Below, piece by piece: positions 7,393 through 15,209 of a stretch of 46,428 bases of DNA. The stretch is from NCBI GenBank assembly GCA_041752455.1, contig JBGSWL010000010.1, forward strand, positions 1-46,428, given 5' to 3'. Every line of letters begins with the position of its first letter. Position 1 is the first letter of the stretch. This stretch comes from JBGSWL01 sp041752455 (lineage in GTDB: Bacteria > Pseudomonadota > Alphaproteobacteria > Rhizobiales > Rhizobiaceae). The notes under the pieces are model-generated. The model searched no databases. It saw only the letters and a program-made list of their open reading frames with translations, and was not told the origin of the DNA. Made by a program: the position numbers and the translations under genes.

Positions 7393-7430
7393 GAAGCGCC
7401 GGGCTGGACATTGGCTCCGCCCGGCGCTTC
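7393..7430 (+). promoter_or_regulatory. intercistronic stem-loop between binding protein and ATPase genes
   Basis: GAAGCGCCGGGC (7393-7404) pairs perfectly with GCCCGGCGCTTC (7419-7430) around a 14-nt loop. No T-run follows. Such strong hairpins after binding-protein genes commonly protect the upstream message from 3' decay, so the receptor is made in excess over ATPase and permease. That role is inferred. Confidence 0.55.
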
Positions 7431-7461
7431 ACTCATCTGACAACCGGGATCGGACATTGCC

Positions 7462-8259
7462 TTGGCAGATCACCTCGTCACCATCGACAATGTCGACATG
7501 CGCTACGGTGGCCCCGGCGGCACCCTGGCTGTGACCGGGCTGACATTGCATGTCGAGAAAGGTGAGTTCACCGCCGTTGTCGGCCCGTCCGGCTGCGGCA
7601 AGTCCACGCTGATGAAGCTGGTGACCGGCCTTCACATTCCCCAGACCGGGGTCGTCACCGTTGCCGGCCAGCGCGTGACCAAGCCGGTGTCGATTGTCGG
7701 CATGGCGTTCCAGAACCCGACCATGCTGCCGTGGCGCACGACGCTCGACAACATCCTCTTGCCGTTGGAAATCGTCGAGCGGCACCGCAAGCGCCTGCGC
7801 GCCAACAAGAAGGAATATGTCGAACGCGCCGAACATCTCCTCGAAACCGTAGGCCTGAAGGGTTTCGGCGACAAGTTTCCATGGCAATTGTCAGGCGGCA
7901 TGCAGCAGCGCGCCAACCTTTGCCGTGCGCTGATCCACGAACCCGACCTGTTGATGCTGGACGAGCCCTTCGGTGCGCTGGATGCGTTCACCCGCGAAGA
8001 ACTCTGGTGCGTCATCCGCGACCTGCATCACGAGACCGATGTCACGATCCAGCTGGTCACCCATGACCTGCGCGAAGCGGTCTTCCTTGCCGACCGCATT
8101 TTCGTCATGAGCGCCCGCCCCGGCCGCGTCATCGAAACCCGCACGGTACCCTTCGAGCGCCCGCGTGACCTTGAAATCATGTACACGCCTGACTTCACCG
8201 ACATTGTCCACGACCTGCGCGGCCTGATCGCCGAAGCGCGGACCGAAAAGGCCGCCTGA
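7462..8259 (+). CDS. ABC transporter ATP-binding protein, NitT/TauT type
   Basis: The 265-residue ATPase shows Walker A VVGPSGCGKSTLMK (about residues 38-51), Q-loop FQNPTMLPWRTTLDN, signature LSGGMQQRANLCRAL, Walker B LLMLDEPFGALD and switch histidine VTHDLREAV. The MLPWRTTLDN segment is typical of SsuB/TauB/ThiZ relatives. The start is a TTG (7462); an in-frame ATG at 7498 would remove the first beta strand. It lies 4 bp before the permease gene, in one operon with the binding protein. Confidence 0.92.
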   Translation: MADHLVTIDNVDMRYGGPGGTLAVTGLTLHVEKGEFTAVVGPSGCGKSTLMKLVTGLHIPQTGVVTVAGQRVTKPVSIVGMAFQNPTMLPWRTTLDNILLPLEIVERHRKRLRANKKEYVERAEHLLETVGLKGFGDKFPWQLSGGMQQRANLCRALIHEPDLLMLDEPFGALDAFTREELWCVIRDLHHETDVTIQLVTHDLREAVFLADRIFVMSARPGRVIETRTVPFERPRDLEIMYTPDFTDIVHDLRGLIAEARTEKAA

Positions 8260-8263
8260 CATC

Positions 8264-9094
8264 ATGACCGACGCCGTCACACCCGTTGTTCGCGCAGCAA
8301 GCACAACCCCGCCGACGCAGGTCGTGCGCAAGCCGTTTCCCTGGCTGCAGGCTGCGCCATGGATCTGGACGTTTGCGCTGTTTGCGATCTGGGAACTGTC
8401 CGTCTGGATCTTCGCCCTGCCGCAATATGTGTTGCCGGCGCCGACCGCGATCTGGGCATCGATCGTCAAGTACTGGCCGACGATCTGGACCAACTCGCTG
8501 CAGACGCTCTACACGACCATGGTCGGTTTCCTTCTGGCGGTCGGAGGCGGCCTTGCGCTCGGGCTGTTCGTCGGCTGGTCGCGTTACATCTATGCCGGGC
8601 TTTACCCGCTCATGATCGGCTTCAACGCCATCCCCAAGGTGGCGGTCGTGCCGATCCTCGTGATCTGGTTCGGCATCGGCGACATTCCGGCCATTCTGAC
8701 GGCATTCCTGATCGCATTCTTTCCGATCGTCGTGAATGTGGCGACGGGCCTTGCGACCATCGAGCCGGAAATGGAAGACGTGCTCCGGGCGCTTGGCGCC
8801 AAGAAGATGGATATCATGCTGAAGGTCGGCATTCCGCGCTCGATGCCCTACTTTTTCGGCTCGCTGAAAGTTGCAATCACGCTCGCCTTTGTCGGTTCGG
8901 TGATTTCCGAGACGATCGCCGCCAATTCCGGCCTCGGCCACATGATGCTGGCCGCGCAAAGCCAGTTCAACGTGCCGCTGGTCTTTGCCGGCCTGATCAT
9001 GCTCGCCATAGAAGGCATCGTCATGTACGCGCTGATGGCATGGCTCGAAAAGCGCACTACCGGCTGGGCGCACCGCTCGGGCCTGGCGAACTGA
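8264..9094 (+). CDS. ABC transporter permease, NitT/TauT type
   Basis: The 276-residue inner-membrane protein has about six helices. It carries the BPD_transp_1 coupling motif (EDVLRALGAKKMDIMLKVGIP, near residues 170-190) and the domain opener NSLQTLYTTMVGFLLAVGGGL. The N-terminal 30 residues are cytoplasmic and poor in structure. It completes the receptor-ATPase-permease set. The TGA ends 1 bp before the stop codon of the opposing glycerol kinase gene, leaving no room for a separate terminator. Confidence 0.92.
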   Translation: MTDAVTPVVRAASTTPPTQVVRKPFPWLQAAPWIWTFALFAIWELSVWIFALPQYVLPAPTAIWASIVKYWPTIWTNSLQTLYTTMVGFLLAVGGGLALGLFVGWSRYIYAGLYPLMIGFNAIPKVAVVPILVIWFGIGDIPAILTAFLIAFFPIVVNVATGLATIEPEMEDVLRALGAKKMDIMLKVGIPRSMPYFFGSLKVAITLAFVGSVISETIAANSGLGHMMLAAQSQFNVPLVFAGLIMLAIEGIVMYALMAWLEKRTTGWAHRSGLAN

Positions 9095-9095
9095 T

Positions 9096-10595
9096 TCACG
9101 CCCGTTTCGTCAGCGTCCGCGAAACGGCATCGGCCCAACCGGCGAGCTTTTTGGCCCGTTCGGCATCTTTCATCTTCGGCTTGAAACGCATGTCGCGCTT
9201 CCAGGTGCGGGCAAAGCCCTTCTGGTCCGGCCAGACGCCGGCACGCGAACCGGCCAGCCAGGCGGCACCGAGCGCCGTGGTCTCGAGAATGACCGGCCGG
9301 TCGACCGGCGCATCCAGAAGGTCGGCCAGCCGTTGCATCGTCCAGTCGGAGGCAACCATGCCGCCATCGACGCGCAGCGTCGTCTGTTTGCCGCTGCCCG
9401 AATGCCAGTCCTTCTGCATCGCCGCCAGAAGGTCGTGGGTCTGGTAGCAGACCGCTTCGAGCGTTGCCTTGGCGATCTCGGCGGGGCCGGTAGCCCGCGT
9501 CAGGCCGAACAGAGCGCCGCGCGCTTCGGCATCCCAATGCGGCGCTCCAAGCCCGACAAACGCCGGCACCAGATAGACGTTCTGCTCAGGATCGGCGGTT
9601 GCCGCCAACGCTCCGCTTTCGCCGGCGCGCCCGATGATCCGCAATCCGTCGCGCAGCCATTGCACCGAAGCACCCGCCATGAAGATCGACCCTTCCAGCG
9701 CATAGGTCGTCTTGCCGGCGAGCCGGTAGGCAATCGTCGTCAAAAGCCGGTTGTTCGAGACAACCTGGTCCGCACCGGTGTTCAGCAGTGCAAAACAGCC
9801 GGTACCGTAGGTCGATTTCATCATACCCGGTGCAAAGCAGGCCTGGCCGATGGTCGCCGCCTGCTGGTCACCGGCAACGCCGAGGATCGGGATCGACGCG
9901 CCGAGAATTTCCGGATCCGTCATGCCGAAGTCGGCGGCGCAATCGAGCACCTCCGGCAGGATCGCTGCAGGAATGTCGAGGATTTTCAGCAAATCCTCGT
10001 CCCAGGCATTTGTGCCGATATTGTAGATCAGGGTCCGCGATGCGTTGGTTGCATCGGTGACATGGCGCTTGCCGCCGGTCAGGCGCCAGACGAGAAAGCT
10101 GTCGATCGTGCCGAAGGCGACGTTGCCCTTTTCGGCCCGTGCGCGAAGGCCGCGTACGTTGTCGAGCATCCAGGCGATCTTGGTGCCGGAAAAATACGGA
10201 TCGAGCAGCAGCCCGGTGCGCGCGGTAAACAGCGCCTCGTGACCGCCCGCCTTCAGGGTTTCACAGGCCGCCGACGTGCGCCGGTCCTGCCAGACAATGG
10301 CGCGCCCCACGGGCTTGCCGGACTTGCGATCCCAGATTGCCGTGGTTTCGCGCTGGTTGGTAATGCCGATCGCGGCAATGTCGTGCGCAGCAATGCCGGC
10401 ATTGGCAATCGCCTCGCGGCAAGTGACGACAACCGTGCGCCAGATGTCTTCCAGATCGTGCTCGACCCAACCTGATTTCGGGAAATGCTGGGTGAATTCC
10501 TGCTGGGCAACGCCCACGACCGTCTGGTCCTTGGCAAAAACGATGGCGCGCGACGACGTCGTGCCCTGATCGATGGCCAAAACATAGTCCGACAT
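9096..10595 (-). CDS. glpK: glycerol kinase
   Basis: This FGGY-family kinase phosphorylates glycerol to sn-glycerol 3-phosphate in the cytoplasm. The 499-residue protein has the phosphate loop AIDQGTTSSRAIVF (residues 7-20), GWVEHDLEDIW, GITNQRETT with the glycerol-contacting region, and the C-domain GGMVASDWTMQRLADLL and TALGAAWLAG. Length is standard. A strong GGGGGAGGAG precedes the ATG. No glpF, glpD or glpR is next to it in the window, so it appears to stand alone between the importer and rirA. Confidence 0.95.
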   Translation of the reverse strand: MSDYVLAIDQGTTSSRAIVFAKDQTVVGVAQQEFTQHFPKSGWVEHDLEDIWRTVVVTCREAIANAGIAAHDIAAIGITNQRETTAIWDRKSGKPVGRAIVWQDRRTSAACETLKAGGHEALFTARTGLLLDPYFSGTKIAWMLDNVRGLRARAEKGNVAFGTIDSFLVWRLTGGKRHVTDATNASRTLIYNIGTNAWDEDLLKILDIPAAILPEVLDCAADFGMTDPEILGASIPILGVAGDQQAATIGQACFAPGMMKSTYGTGCFALLNTGADQVVSNNRLLTTIAYRLAGKTTYALEGSIFMAGASVQWLRDGLRIIGRAGESGALAATADPEQNVYLVPAFVGLGAPHWDAEARGALFGLTRATGPAEIAKATLEAVCYQTHDLLAAMQKDWHSGSGKQTTLRVDGGMVASDWTMQRLADLLDAPVDRPVILETTALGAAWLAGSRAGVWPDQKGFARTWKRDMRFKPKMKDAERAKKLAGWADAVSRTLTKRA

Positions 10596-10688
10596 GGTGT
10601 CTCCTCCCCCGCGACCGCTCTGCGGCGGTCTTGTGCTTTCCCGGACCGGTTTTACGGCCAGATTTCAGGTCAAAGCAATATGGGCGGC

Positions 10689-11162
10689 TCAGTTGCGCGA
10701 AGCGGCCGTCGCGCCGGGAGGACCGGCACCGATCATCGACAGGAGATTGATCACCGCTGCGCTCGGCCGCGACAGATCATCGATCGTGTACCGATCCAGC
10801 ACGACCATGAATGCCGCCAGCGCTTCGCGCAGCGCCGATGTCAGCCGGCAATGGGCGACGAGCGGACAATCCGTTTCATCCGGCTCGAAACACTCGGCCA
10901 TCAGGAAGTTGTCCTCGGTCACCCGCACCACGTCGCCGAGCGTGATCTTGTTGGCGGGCCGCCCGAGGCGGATGCCGCCATTTCGCCCGCGCACGGTTTC
11001 GACGATCCCCGCCTCGACCAGCGGATTGAGGATCTTGAACAGGAAGGGCTCCGACGCGCCATAAACCCGCGAAATGTCGGCAACGCGGCTGAGATTGCTC
11101 CCGCCCGCAGCGCAGAACATCAGGATCCGGAACGCATAGTCGGTCTGCTTGGTCAGTTTCAT
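10689..11162 (-). CDS. rirA: rhizobial iron regulator, Rrf2 family
   Basis: RirA is the iron-sulfur-cluster repressor of iron uptake genes in rhizobia. The 157-residue product matches it through: MKLTKQTDYAFRILMFCAAG, helix-turn-helix SRVADISRVYGASEPFLFKIL, wing VETVRGRNGGIRLGRPA, and TLGDVVRVTEDNFLMAECF. The three cluster cysteines are C91, C99 and C105 (AECFEPDETDCPLVAHC), the published RirA spacing. It is divergent from an iron-binding-protein gene, with an Irr-box-like dyad 32 bp before its start. IscR and NsrR are less likely because of the long match to RirA outside the cysteines. Confidence 0.92.
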   Translation of the reverse strand: MKLTKQTDYAFRILMFCAAGGSNLSRVADISRVYGASEPFLFKILNPLVEAGIVETVRGRNGGIRLGRPANKITLGDVVRVTEDNFLMAECFEPDETDCPLVAHCRLTSALREALAAFMVVLDRYTIDDLSRPSAAVINLLSMIGAGPPGATAASRN

Positions 11163-11193
11163 GGCGCACCTCGCAAGGCTTGTTACACCCTAG

Positions 11194-11210
11194 TCTGGAA
11201 TCGCTCCAGA
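11194..11210. promoter_or_regulatory. candidate Irr box (ICE-like dyad) upstream of rirA
   Basis: TCTGGA-ATCGC-TCCAGA is a perfect 6-bp inverted repeat. Its layout resembles the iron control element bound by rhizobial Irr, remembered as TTTAGAAnnnTTCTAAA; I count about 11 of 17 positions in agreement. It lies 32 bp upstream of the rirA ATG. Irr control of rirA is reported in Agrobacterium, which makes the position sensible. Binding is inferred. Confidence 0.45.
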
Positions 11211-11250
11211 AAAAACTTCCGCGTTTTGTCAACTTTTTTCGGGTCTGGGA

Positions 11251-11279
11251 TTGACGCCGGATCGCTCACTTGAAATATG
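11251..11279 (+). promoter_or_regulatory. candidate promoter of the iron-binding-protein gene
   Basis: TTGACG (11251-11256) is followed after 17 bp by AATATG (11274-11279), 40 bp before the fbpA start. The -10 match is poor. TGA and TCA triplets at 11271-11273 and 11286-11288 enclose the start point, but their spacing (12) is not the 19 expected of the rhizobial iron-responsive operator, so an IRO is not claimed. Confidence 0.35.
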
Positions 11280-11318
11280 AGTGTATCAGTCATCTTTAAC
11301 TGCCATAAGGATTTCGAC

Positions 11319-12344
11319 ATGAAGACACACACCTCCACACTCGCCGCGATCCTCGCCGCTGCAACCGCACTGTCTGCGGTGCCCGCTCTTGCCGAGGGCG
11401 AGGTCAACCTCTATTCCTCGCGCCACTACGACACGGACGAACGGCTGTATTCCGAGTTCGAGGCGGCCACCGGCATCAAGGTCAACCGGATCGAGGCAGG
11501 CGCCGACGAACTGATCGAGCGCATGGTTGCCGAGGGCAACAACAGCCCGGCGGACGTCTTCATTTCGGTCGATGCTGGCCGGATGTGGCGTGCTCGCGAG
11601 GCCGGCATTCTTCAGGCGGTCGAAAGCGAGACCCTTGAGACCCGCGTGCCCGCTGCGCTGCAAGATGCCGACAATCTCTGGTTCGGCGTGTCCACACGCG
11701 CCCGCGTCATCTTCTACGACAAGGCCGACGTCACCGAGCCGCCGCAGACCTATGCCGATCTGGCCGACCCGAAATACAAGGGCCTGATCTGCACCCGGTC
11801 CTCATCCAACATCTACATGCTGTCGCTGCTCGCCTCGCAAATCGCCCACAATGGCGAAGAAGCGGCCAAAGCCTGGGCGCAGGGCCTGAAGGACAATCTG
11901 GCGCGCGAACCGCAGGGCGGCGATACCGACCAGTTGAAGGCAATCGTTTCCGGCGAATGCGAGATCGCACTTTCCAACACCTACTACTTTGCCCGGGCCC
12001 TGCGTGCCCCGGTCGACGGGCTGACCGGTTCCACCGACATGTTCGGCTGGGTGTTTCCCGATCAGGACGGCAACGGAACCCACGTCAATGTTTCGGCTGT
12101 GGGACTGGCTGCCCATGCGCCCAACCGCGACAACGCCATCAAGTTCATGGAATATCTGACCAGCGAAGGCGCCCAGACCTACTTTGCTGCCGGCAATGAC
12201 GAATACCCGGTCGTGGAGGGCGTTGCCCTGTCGGCATCGGTCACCCAGCTCGGTACCTTCAAGGCCGACGACCTCAACCTGACCGCCTTTGGCGAGAACC
12301 AGGCCAAGGCCCAGGAAATCTGGAACGCCATCGGCTACAAATAA
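11319..12344 (+). CDS. fbpA: ferric-iron ABC transporter substrate-binding protein
   Basis: This is the periplasmic Fe3+ receptor (FbpA/FutA/IdiA group). The 341-residue precursor has a signal peptide (LAAILAAATALSAVPALA) and opens EGEVNLYSSRHYDTDERLYSEF, as usual for the group. The tandem tyrosines that bind iron are in ALSNTYYFARAL (about residues 222-223), and SSRHYDTD supplies another ligand. The ATG at 11319 begins the signal sequence. It is divergent from rirA and convergent with the permease gene, so receptor and permease are not in one transcript. No cognate ATPase gene is in the window. Confidence 0.92.
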   Translation: MKTHTSTLAAILAAATALSAVPALAEGEVNLYSSRHYDTDERLYSEFEAATGIKVNRIEAGADELIERMVAEGNNSPADVFISVDAGRMWRAREAGILQAVESETLETRVPAALQDADNLWFGVSTRARVIFYDKADVTEPPQTYADLADPKYKGLICTRSSSNIYMLSLLASQIAHNGEEAAKAWAQGLKDNLAREPQGGDTDQLKAIVSGECEIALSNTYYFARALRAPVDGLTGSTDMFGWVFPDQDGNGTHVNVSAVGLAAHAPNRDNAIKFMEYLTSEGAQTYFAAGNDEYPVVEGVALSASVTQLGTFKADDLNLTAFGENQAKAQEIWNAIGYK

Positions 12345-12373
12345 GGCGCAACAAGCCTCAAGCATCTCCCCGT

Positions 12374-12419
12374 CATGGAAGGGCGCGGTCCGCGTTAAAG
12401 GGCCGCGCCCTTTTCCATG
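12374..12419. terminator. bidirectional terminator between fbpA and the iron permease gene
   Basis: CATGGAAGGGCGCGG (12374-12388) pairs with CCGCGCCCTTTTCCATG (12403-12419), with a 2-nt bulge, and includes a T-run on the fbpA-sense strand. The right arm lies inside the last codons of the permease gene (encoding MEKGAA), so its 3' coding end doubles as terminator stem. Confidence 0.7.
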
Positions 12420-14101
12420 GTCGGCAGGGGCGCAATGGCAAGCGTCGCGCTGAGTGGCGCAGCCCTCTCGGAATGATGGCGCGGGCGCGATGCGGCGATC
12501 GTCCGGCAGAGGACGATGACCGGCAGCAGGCCGAAGGCGACAATCGCCAGCGACGGCAGCGCCGCCTGCGCCAACCGCTCGTCGGAGGCGAGGCGATAGG
12601 CCTGCACGGCCAGCGTGTCGAAGTTGAACGGCCGCAGGATCATCGTTGCCGGCAGTTCCTTCATCACGTCGACAAAGACGATCAGCACCCCGGTCAGCAG
12701 GCTGGCCCGCATCAGCGGCAGATGCACCTTCCAGAGCATGCCGCCGGTCGAACTGCCCAGCGTGCGCGCCACCGCATCGATGTTCGGCTTGATCGCCGAC
12801 ATGCCGGTATCGAACGCCGAAAGCGCCGCCGCGCTGAACCGCACGAAATAGGCCATCACCAGCACGGCCATGGTGCCAGTCAGCAACAACCCGGTCGAAA
12901 ACCCGAACGTGTTGCGGGCAAACCCGTCGATGGCGTTGTCGATCGTCGCAAACGGCACCAGCACGCCGACCGCAATCACCGAGCCGGGAACCGCATAGCC
13001 GAGCCCGGCCACCATCTTGACGAACCTTGCAGCCGGACCGGGCACCAACCGCTCGCGGTAGCCGACGATGATCGCGCCAGCGACTGTCACAACCGCGGCG
13101 ACCGAGGCGACGGTCAGCGAGTTGACAACGAAATGCAGGAAGCGCGGATTGAATGGCCCCTGCCCGGCCGAAACCGCCATGGCGACCAGCACGATCAGCG
13201 GCACGATGAAACCGAACATCACCGGCAGTGCGCAAACGGTGAACGCCGCAAACGACCGCCAGCCCGACAACCGGTGCGGCGCCATCGCCTCGATCCGCTT
13301 GCCGGCCTCATGGCGGCGGCGGTTGCCGCGCTGCGTCCGCTCGAGAAAGACCAGGAACAGCGCCACAACGAGCAGGCAAAACGCCAGCTGTGACGCTGCG
13401 GCCCGGTCACCCATGGAAAACCACGCCTGGTAAATGCCGGTCGCAAAGGTCCGCACGCCGAAATGCGCCACCGTGCCGAAATCGGCGACGGTTTCCATCA
13501 GCGTCAACACGACACCCCCGGCAATGGCCGGTCGCGCCATCGGCAGGCTGACCTTGAAGAACGCATTCCACGGCGAATGGCCCATCGAGCGCGCAGCCGA
13601 ATAAGCCGTCGTCGATTGGCGGATGAACGCCGCCCGCGCCAAGAGGTAGACATACGGGTAGAGGACGAAAATCAGCATCAGCGCCGCGCCGCCGACCGAT
13701 CGGATTTCCGGGAGCCAGTAGTCGCGCGGGCCCCATCCGGTCAGTGCCCGCAGGCTCGATTGCACAAATCCCGGATGGTCGAGCAGGTCCGTATAGGCAT
13801 AGGCGAGCACATAGGCGGGAAACGCCAGCGGCAGCGCCAGAAGGATCTCGAACATCCGCCGGCCGGGAAACTGGCAGACCGTCACCAGCCACGCCGATGC
13901 GGTGCCGATCACCGCCGTGCCGATACCGACCATCACGCAAAGCTGGATCGTCGTCGCGATGAAGCCGGGCAGCACGCTCGCGGCTAGATTGCTGCCGGTC
14001 TCCAGCGTGCCGCCGAATGCGGACACGCCAACGGCGACGATCGGCAACAGGCAGATGCCGGCCAGAACCAGGGACAGGACGATCAAAAGGCGGTTGCTCA
14101 A
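12395..14101 (-). CDS. fbpB: ferric-iron ABC transporter permease, two-domain
   Basis: The 568-residue inner-membrane protein has about twelve helices in two permease halves (about residues 45-240 and 325-530). Each half has a coupling loop: ARSMGHSPWNAFFKVSLPMARPA in the first, and ARTLGSSTGGMLWKVHLPLMRAS in the second. SMGDRAAASQLA and MKELPATMILRPFNFDTLAVQ are typical of FbpB/ThiP-type iron permeases. The start is TTG at 14101; no in-frame ATG lies just upstream. It converges on fbpA. A palindrome lies in the upstream region shared with sitA. Confidence 0.9.
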   Translation of the reverse strand: MSNRLLIVLSLVLAGICLLPIVAVGVSAFGGTLETGSNLAASVLPGFIATTIQLCVMVGIGTAVIGTASAWLVTVCQFPGRRMFEILLALPLAFPAYVLAYAYTDLLDHPGFVQSSLRALTGWGPRDYWLPEIRSVGGAALMLIFVLYPYVYLLARAAFIRQSTTAYSAARSMGHSPWNAFFKVSLPMARPAIAGGVVLTLMETVADFGTVAHFGVRTFATGIYQAWFSMGDRAAASQLAFCLLVVALFLVFLERTQRGNRRRHEAGKRIEAMAPHRLSGWRSFAAFTVCALPVMFGFIVPLIVLVAMAVSAGQGPFNPRFLHFVVNSLTVASVAAVVTVAGAIIVGYRERLVPGPAARFVKMVAGLGYAVPGSVIAVGVLVPFATIDNAIDGFARNTFGFSTGLLLTGTMAVLVMAYFVRFSAAALSAFDTGMSAIKPNIDAVARTLGSSTGGMLWKVHLPLMRASLLTGVLIVFVDVMKELPATMILRPFNFDTLAVQAYRLASDERLAQAALPSLAIVAFGLLPVIVLCRTIAASRPRHHSERAAPLSATLAIAPLPTMEKGAAL

Positions 14102-14167
14102 GGGTGACCACGGTGGCTGTGCATTTAAGTGGAGTATGACAGCCAGCTTTGCCGGTCAATGATGCAG

Positions 14168-14187
14168 GGCAACAGGCCTGTTTTGCC
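14168..14187. promoter_or_regulatory. palindrome between fbpB and sitA
   Basis: AACAGGCCTGTT (14171-14182) is a perfect 12-bp palindrome extended by GGC/GCC flanks with a 2-nt slip. It lies 67-86 bp upstream of the fbpB start and about 35 bp before the sitA -35 element. It may be an operator for either gene. It does not match the IRO, Irr or Mur patterns I know. Confidence 0.3.
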
Positions 14188-14221
14188 GCAGCTGCGCGCG
14201 CGACCAAGGCGCCTGCATCCC

Positions 14222-14250
14222 TTGACTTTCCGCCATCGTGATCCTTAATG
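14222..14250 (+). promoter_or_regulatory. promoter of sitABCD
   Basis: TTGACT (14222-14227), 17-bp spacer, TTAATG (14245-14250), placing the start of transcription near 14257, about 23 bp before the sitA ATG. The -35 is a good match to the housekeeping consensus. The Mur-like box begins within the -10 element, so a bound repressor would block RNA polymerase. Confidence 0.6.
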
Positions 14251-14263
14251 CAAATAAGTTGCA
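14249..14263. promoter_or_regulatory. candidate Mur (manganese-responsive) operator of sitABCD
   Basis: TGCAA-ATAAG-TTGCA is an inverted repeat that fits the AT-rich TGCAA/TTGCA pattern of the manganese-responsive sequence bound by rhizobial Mur, a Fur-family repressor. It overlaps the -10 and the start point. Mn-dependent repression of sit genes by Mur is established in Rhizobium and Sinorhizobium; its use here is inferred from sequence and position. Confidence 0.6.
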
Positions 14264-14279
14264 ACTGCAGAAAAGCCAA

Positions 14280-15209
14280 ATGTCTCGCCAAGTCCAACAC
14301 TCGCGTCTCCGCAAGCACCTGCTCGCCGCAAGTGCCGCCTTGTGTCTTGTCACCGCTGCAGAAAACCCGGCTCTCGCCGCAGAGCGGCTGAAAGTCGTCA
14401 CCACGTTCACGGTCATCGCAGACATGGCGCAGAACGTAGGCGGCGACCTTGCCGACGTCGTGTCCGTCACGCGGCCCGGCGCAGAAATCCATGGTTACCA
14501 GCCAACCCCGCGCGATCTGGTGAACGCCCGCGATGCCGATCTGATCCTCTGGAACGGCCTCAATCTGGAAGCATGGTTCGAGCGGTTCTTCACCAACATG
14601 AAAGGCATTCCCGCCGTCACGGTCAGCGACGGGATCGACCCGCTGGCAATCTCCGGCGGCACCTATCTCGGCAAGCCCAATCCCCATGCCTGGATGGGTC
14701 TGGAGAACGCCATCGTCTATATCGACAACATCCGCGACGCATTGGCGAAAGCCGATCCGGACAATGCGGCCGCCTACGCCGACAATGCGGAAGCCTACAA
14801 GGCAGAGATCCGCGCCACCATCGAGCCGCTGCGCGCGGCCATCAGCGCCATTCCCGAAGACCGGCGCTGGCTGGTCACCTGCGAAGGCGCTTTCAGTTAC
14901 CTCGCCCGCGACTTTGGCATGCGCGAAGCCTATCTCTGGCCGATCAATGCCGATGCCACCGGCACGCCGCAGCAGGTGCGGGCCGTCATCGATCTGGTGC
15001 GCGCCAATGCCGTGCCGGCGGTCTTTTGCGAAAGCACCGTCAACAATGACCCGGCCGAACAGGTCGCGCGTGAAACCGGCGCGCGGTTCGGCGGCGTTCT
15101 CTACGTGGATTCGCTCAGCGAACCGGACGGCCCGGTCCCGACCTATCTCGACCTCCTGCGCGTGACGGCAACGACCATTGCCGACGGGCTCAAGGCGGGG
15201 ATCAACTAG
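14280..15209 (+). CDS. sitA: Mn2+/Fe2+ ABC transporter substrate-binding protein
   Basis: This is a cluster A-I periplasmic metal receptor (TroA/MntC/SitA fold). The 309-residue precursor has a basic N-terminus and signal peptide ending near PALAAE. Metal-ligand positions are recognisable: His in GAEIHGYQPTPRDL, His in PNPHAWMGLENA, Glu in CEGAFSYLARDFGM, and Asp in YVDSLSEPDGP. The His-Glu-Asp set without a His-rich loop fits Mn/Fe rather than Zn receptors. The ATG at 14280 is taken because it lies downstream of the deduced transcription start; an in-frame GTG at 14238 precedes it. Confidence 0.93.
   Translation: MSRQVQHSRLRKHLLAASAALCLVTAAENPALAAERLKVVTTFTVIADMAQNVGGDLADVVSVTRPGAEIHGYQPTPRDLVNARDADLILWNGLNLEAWFERFFTNMKGIPAVTVSDGIDPLAISGGTYLGKPNPHAWMGLENAIVYIDNIRDALAKADPDNAAAYADNAEAYKAEIRATIEPLRAAISAIPEDRRWLVTCEGAFSYLARDFGMREAYLWPINADATGTPQQVRAVIDLVRANAVPAVFCESTVNNDPAEQVARETGARFGGVLYVDSLSEPDGPVPTYLDLLRVTATTIADGLKAGIN

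Noticed and set aside
10613..10630. GACCGC/GCGGTC hairpin between rirA and glpK as a terminator
   Set aside because: Six-bp stem without a T-run on the minus strand; too weak to list as a terminator.
11211..11318. RirA iron-responsive operator (TGA-N19-TCA) before fbpA
   Set aside because: All TGA and TCA triplets in the region were compared; none has the 19-nt spacing. The nearest pairs are 12 and 16 apart.
14140..14170. TGAC-N14-GTCA inverted repeat near the fbpB start as an iron box
   Set aside because: Spacing does not fit the known iron operator and the arms are only four bases; chance is likely.
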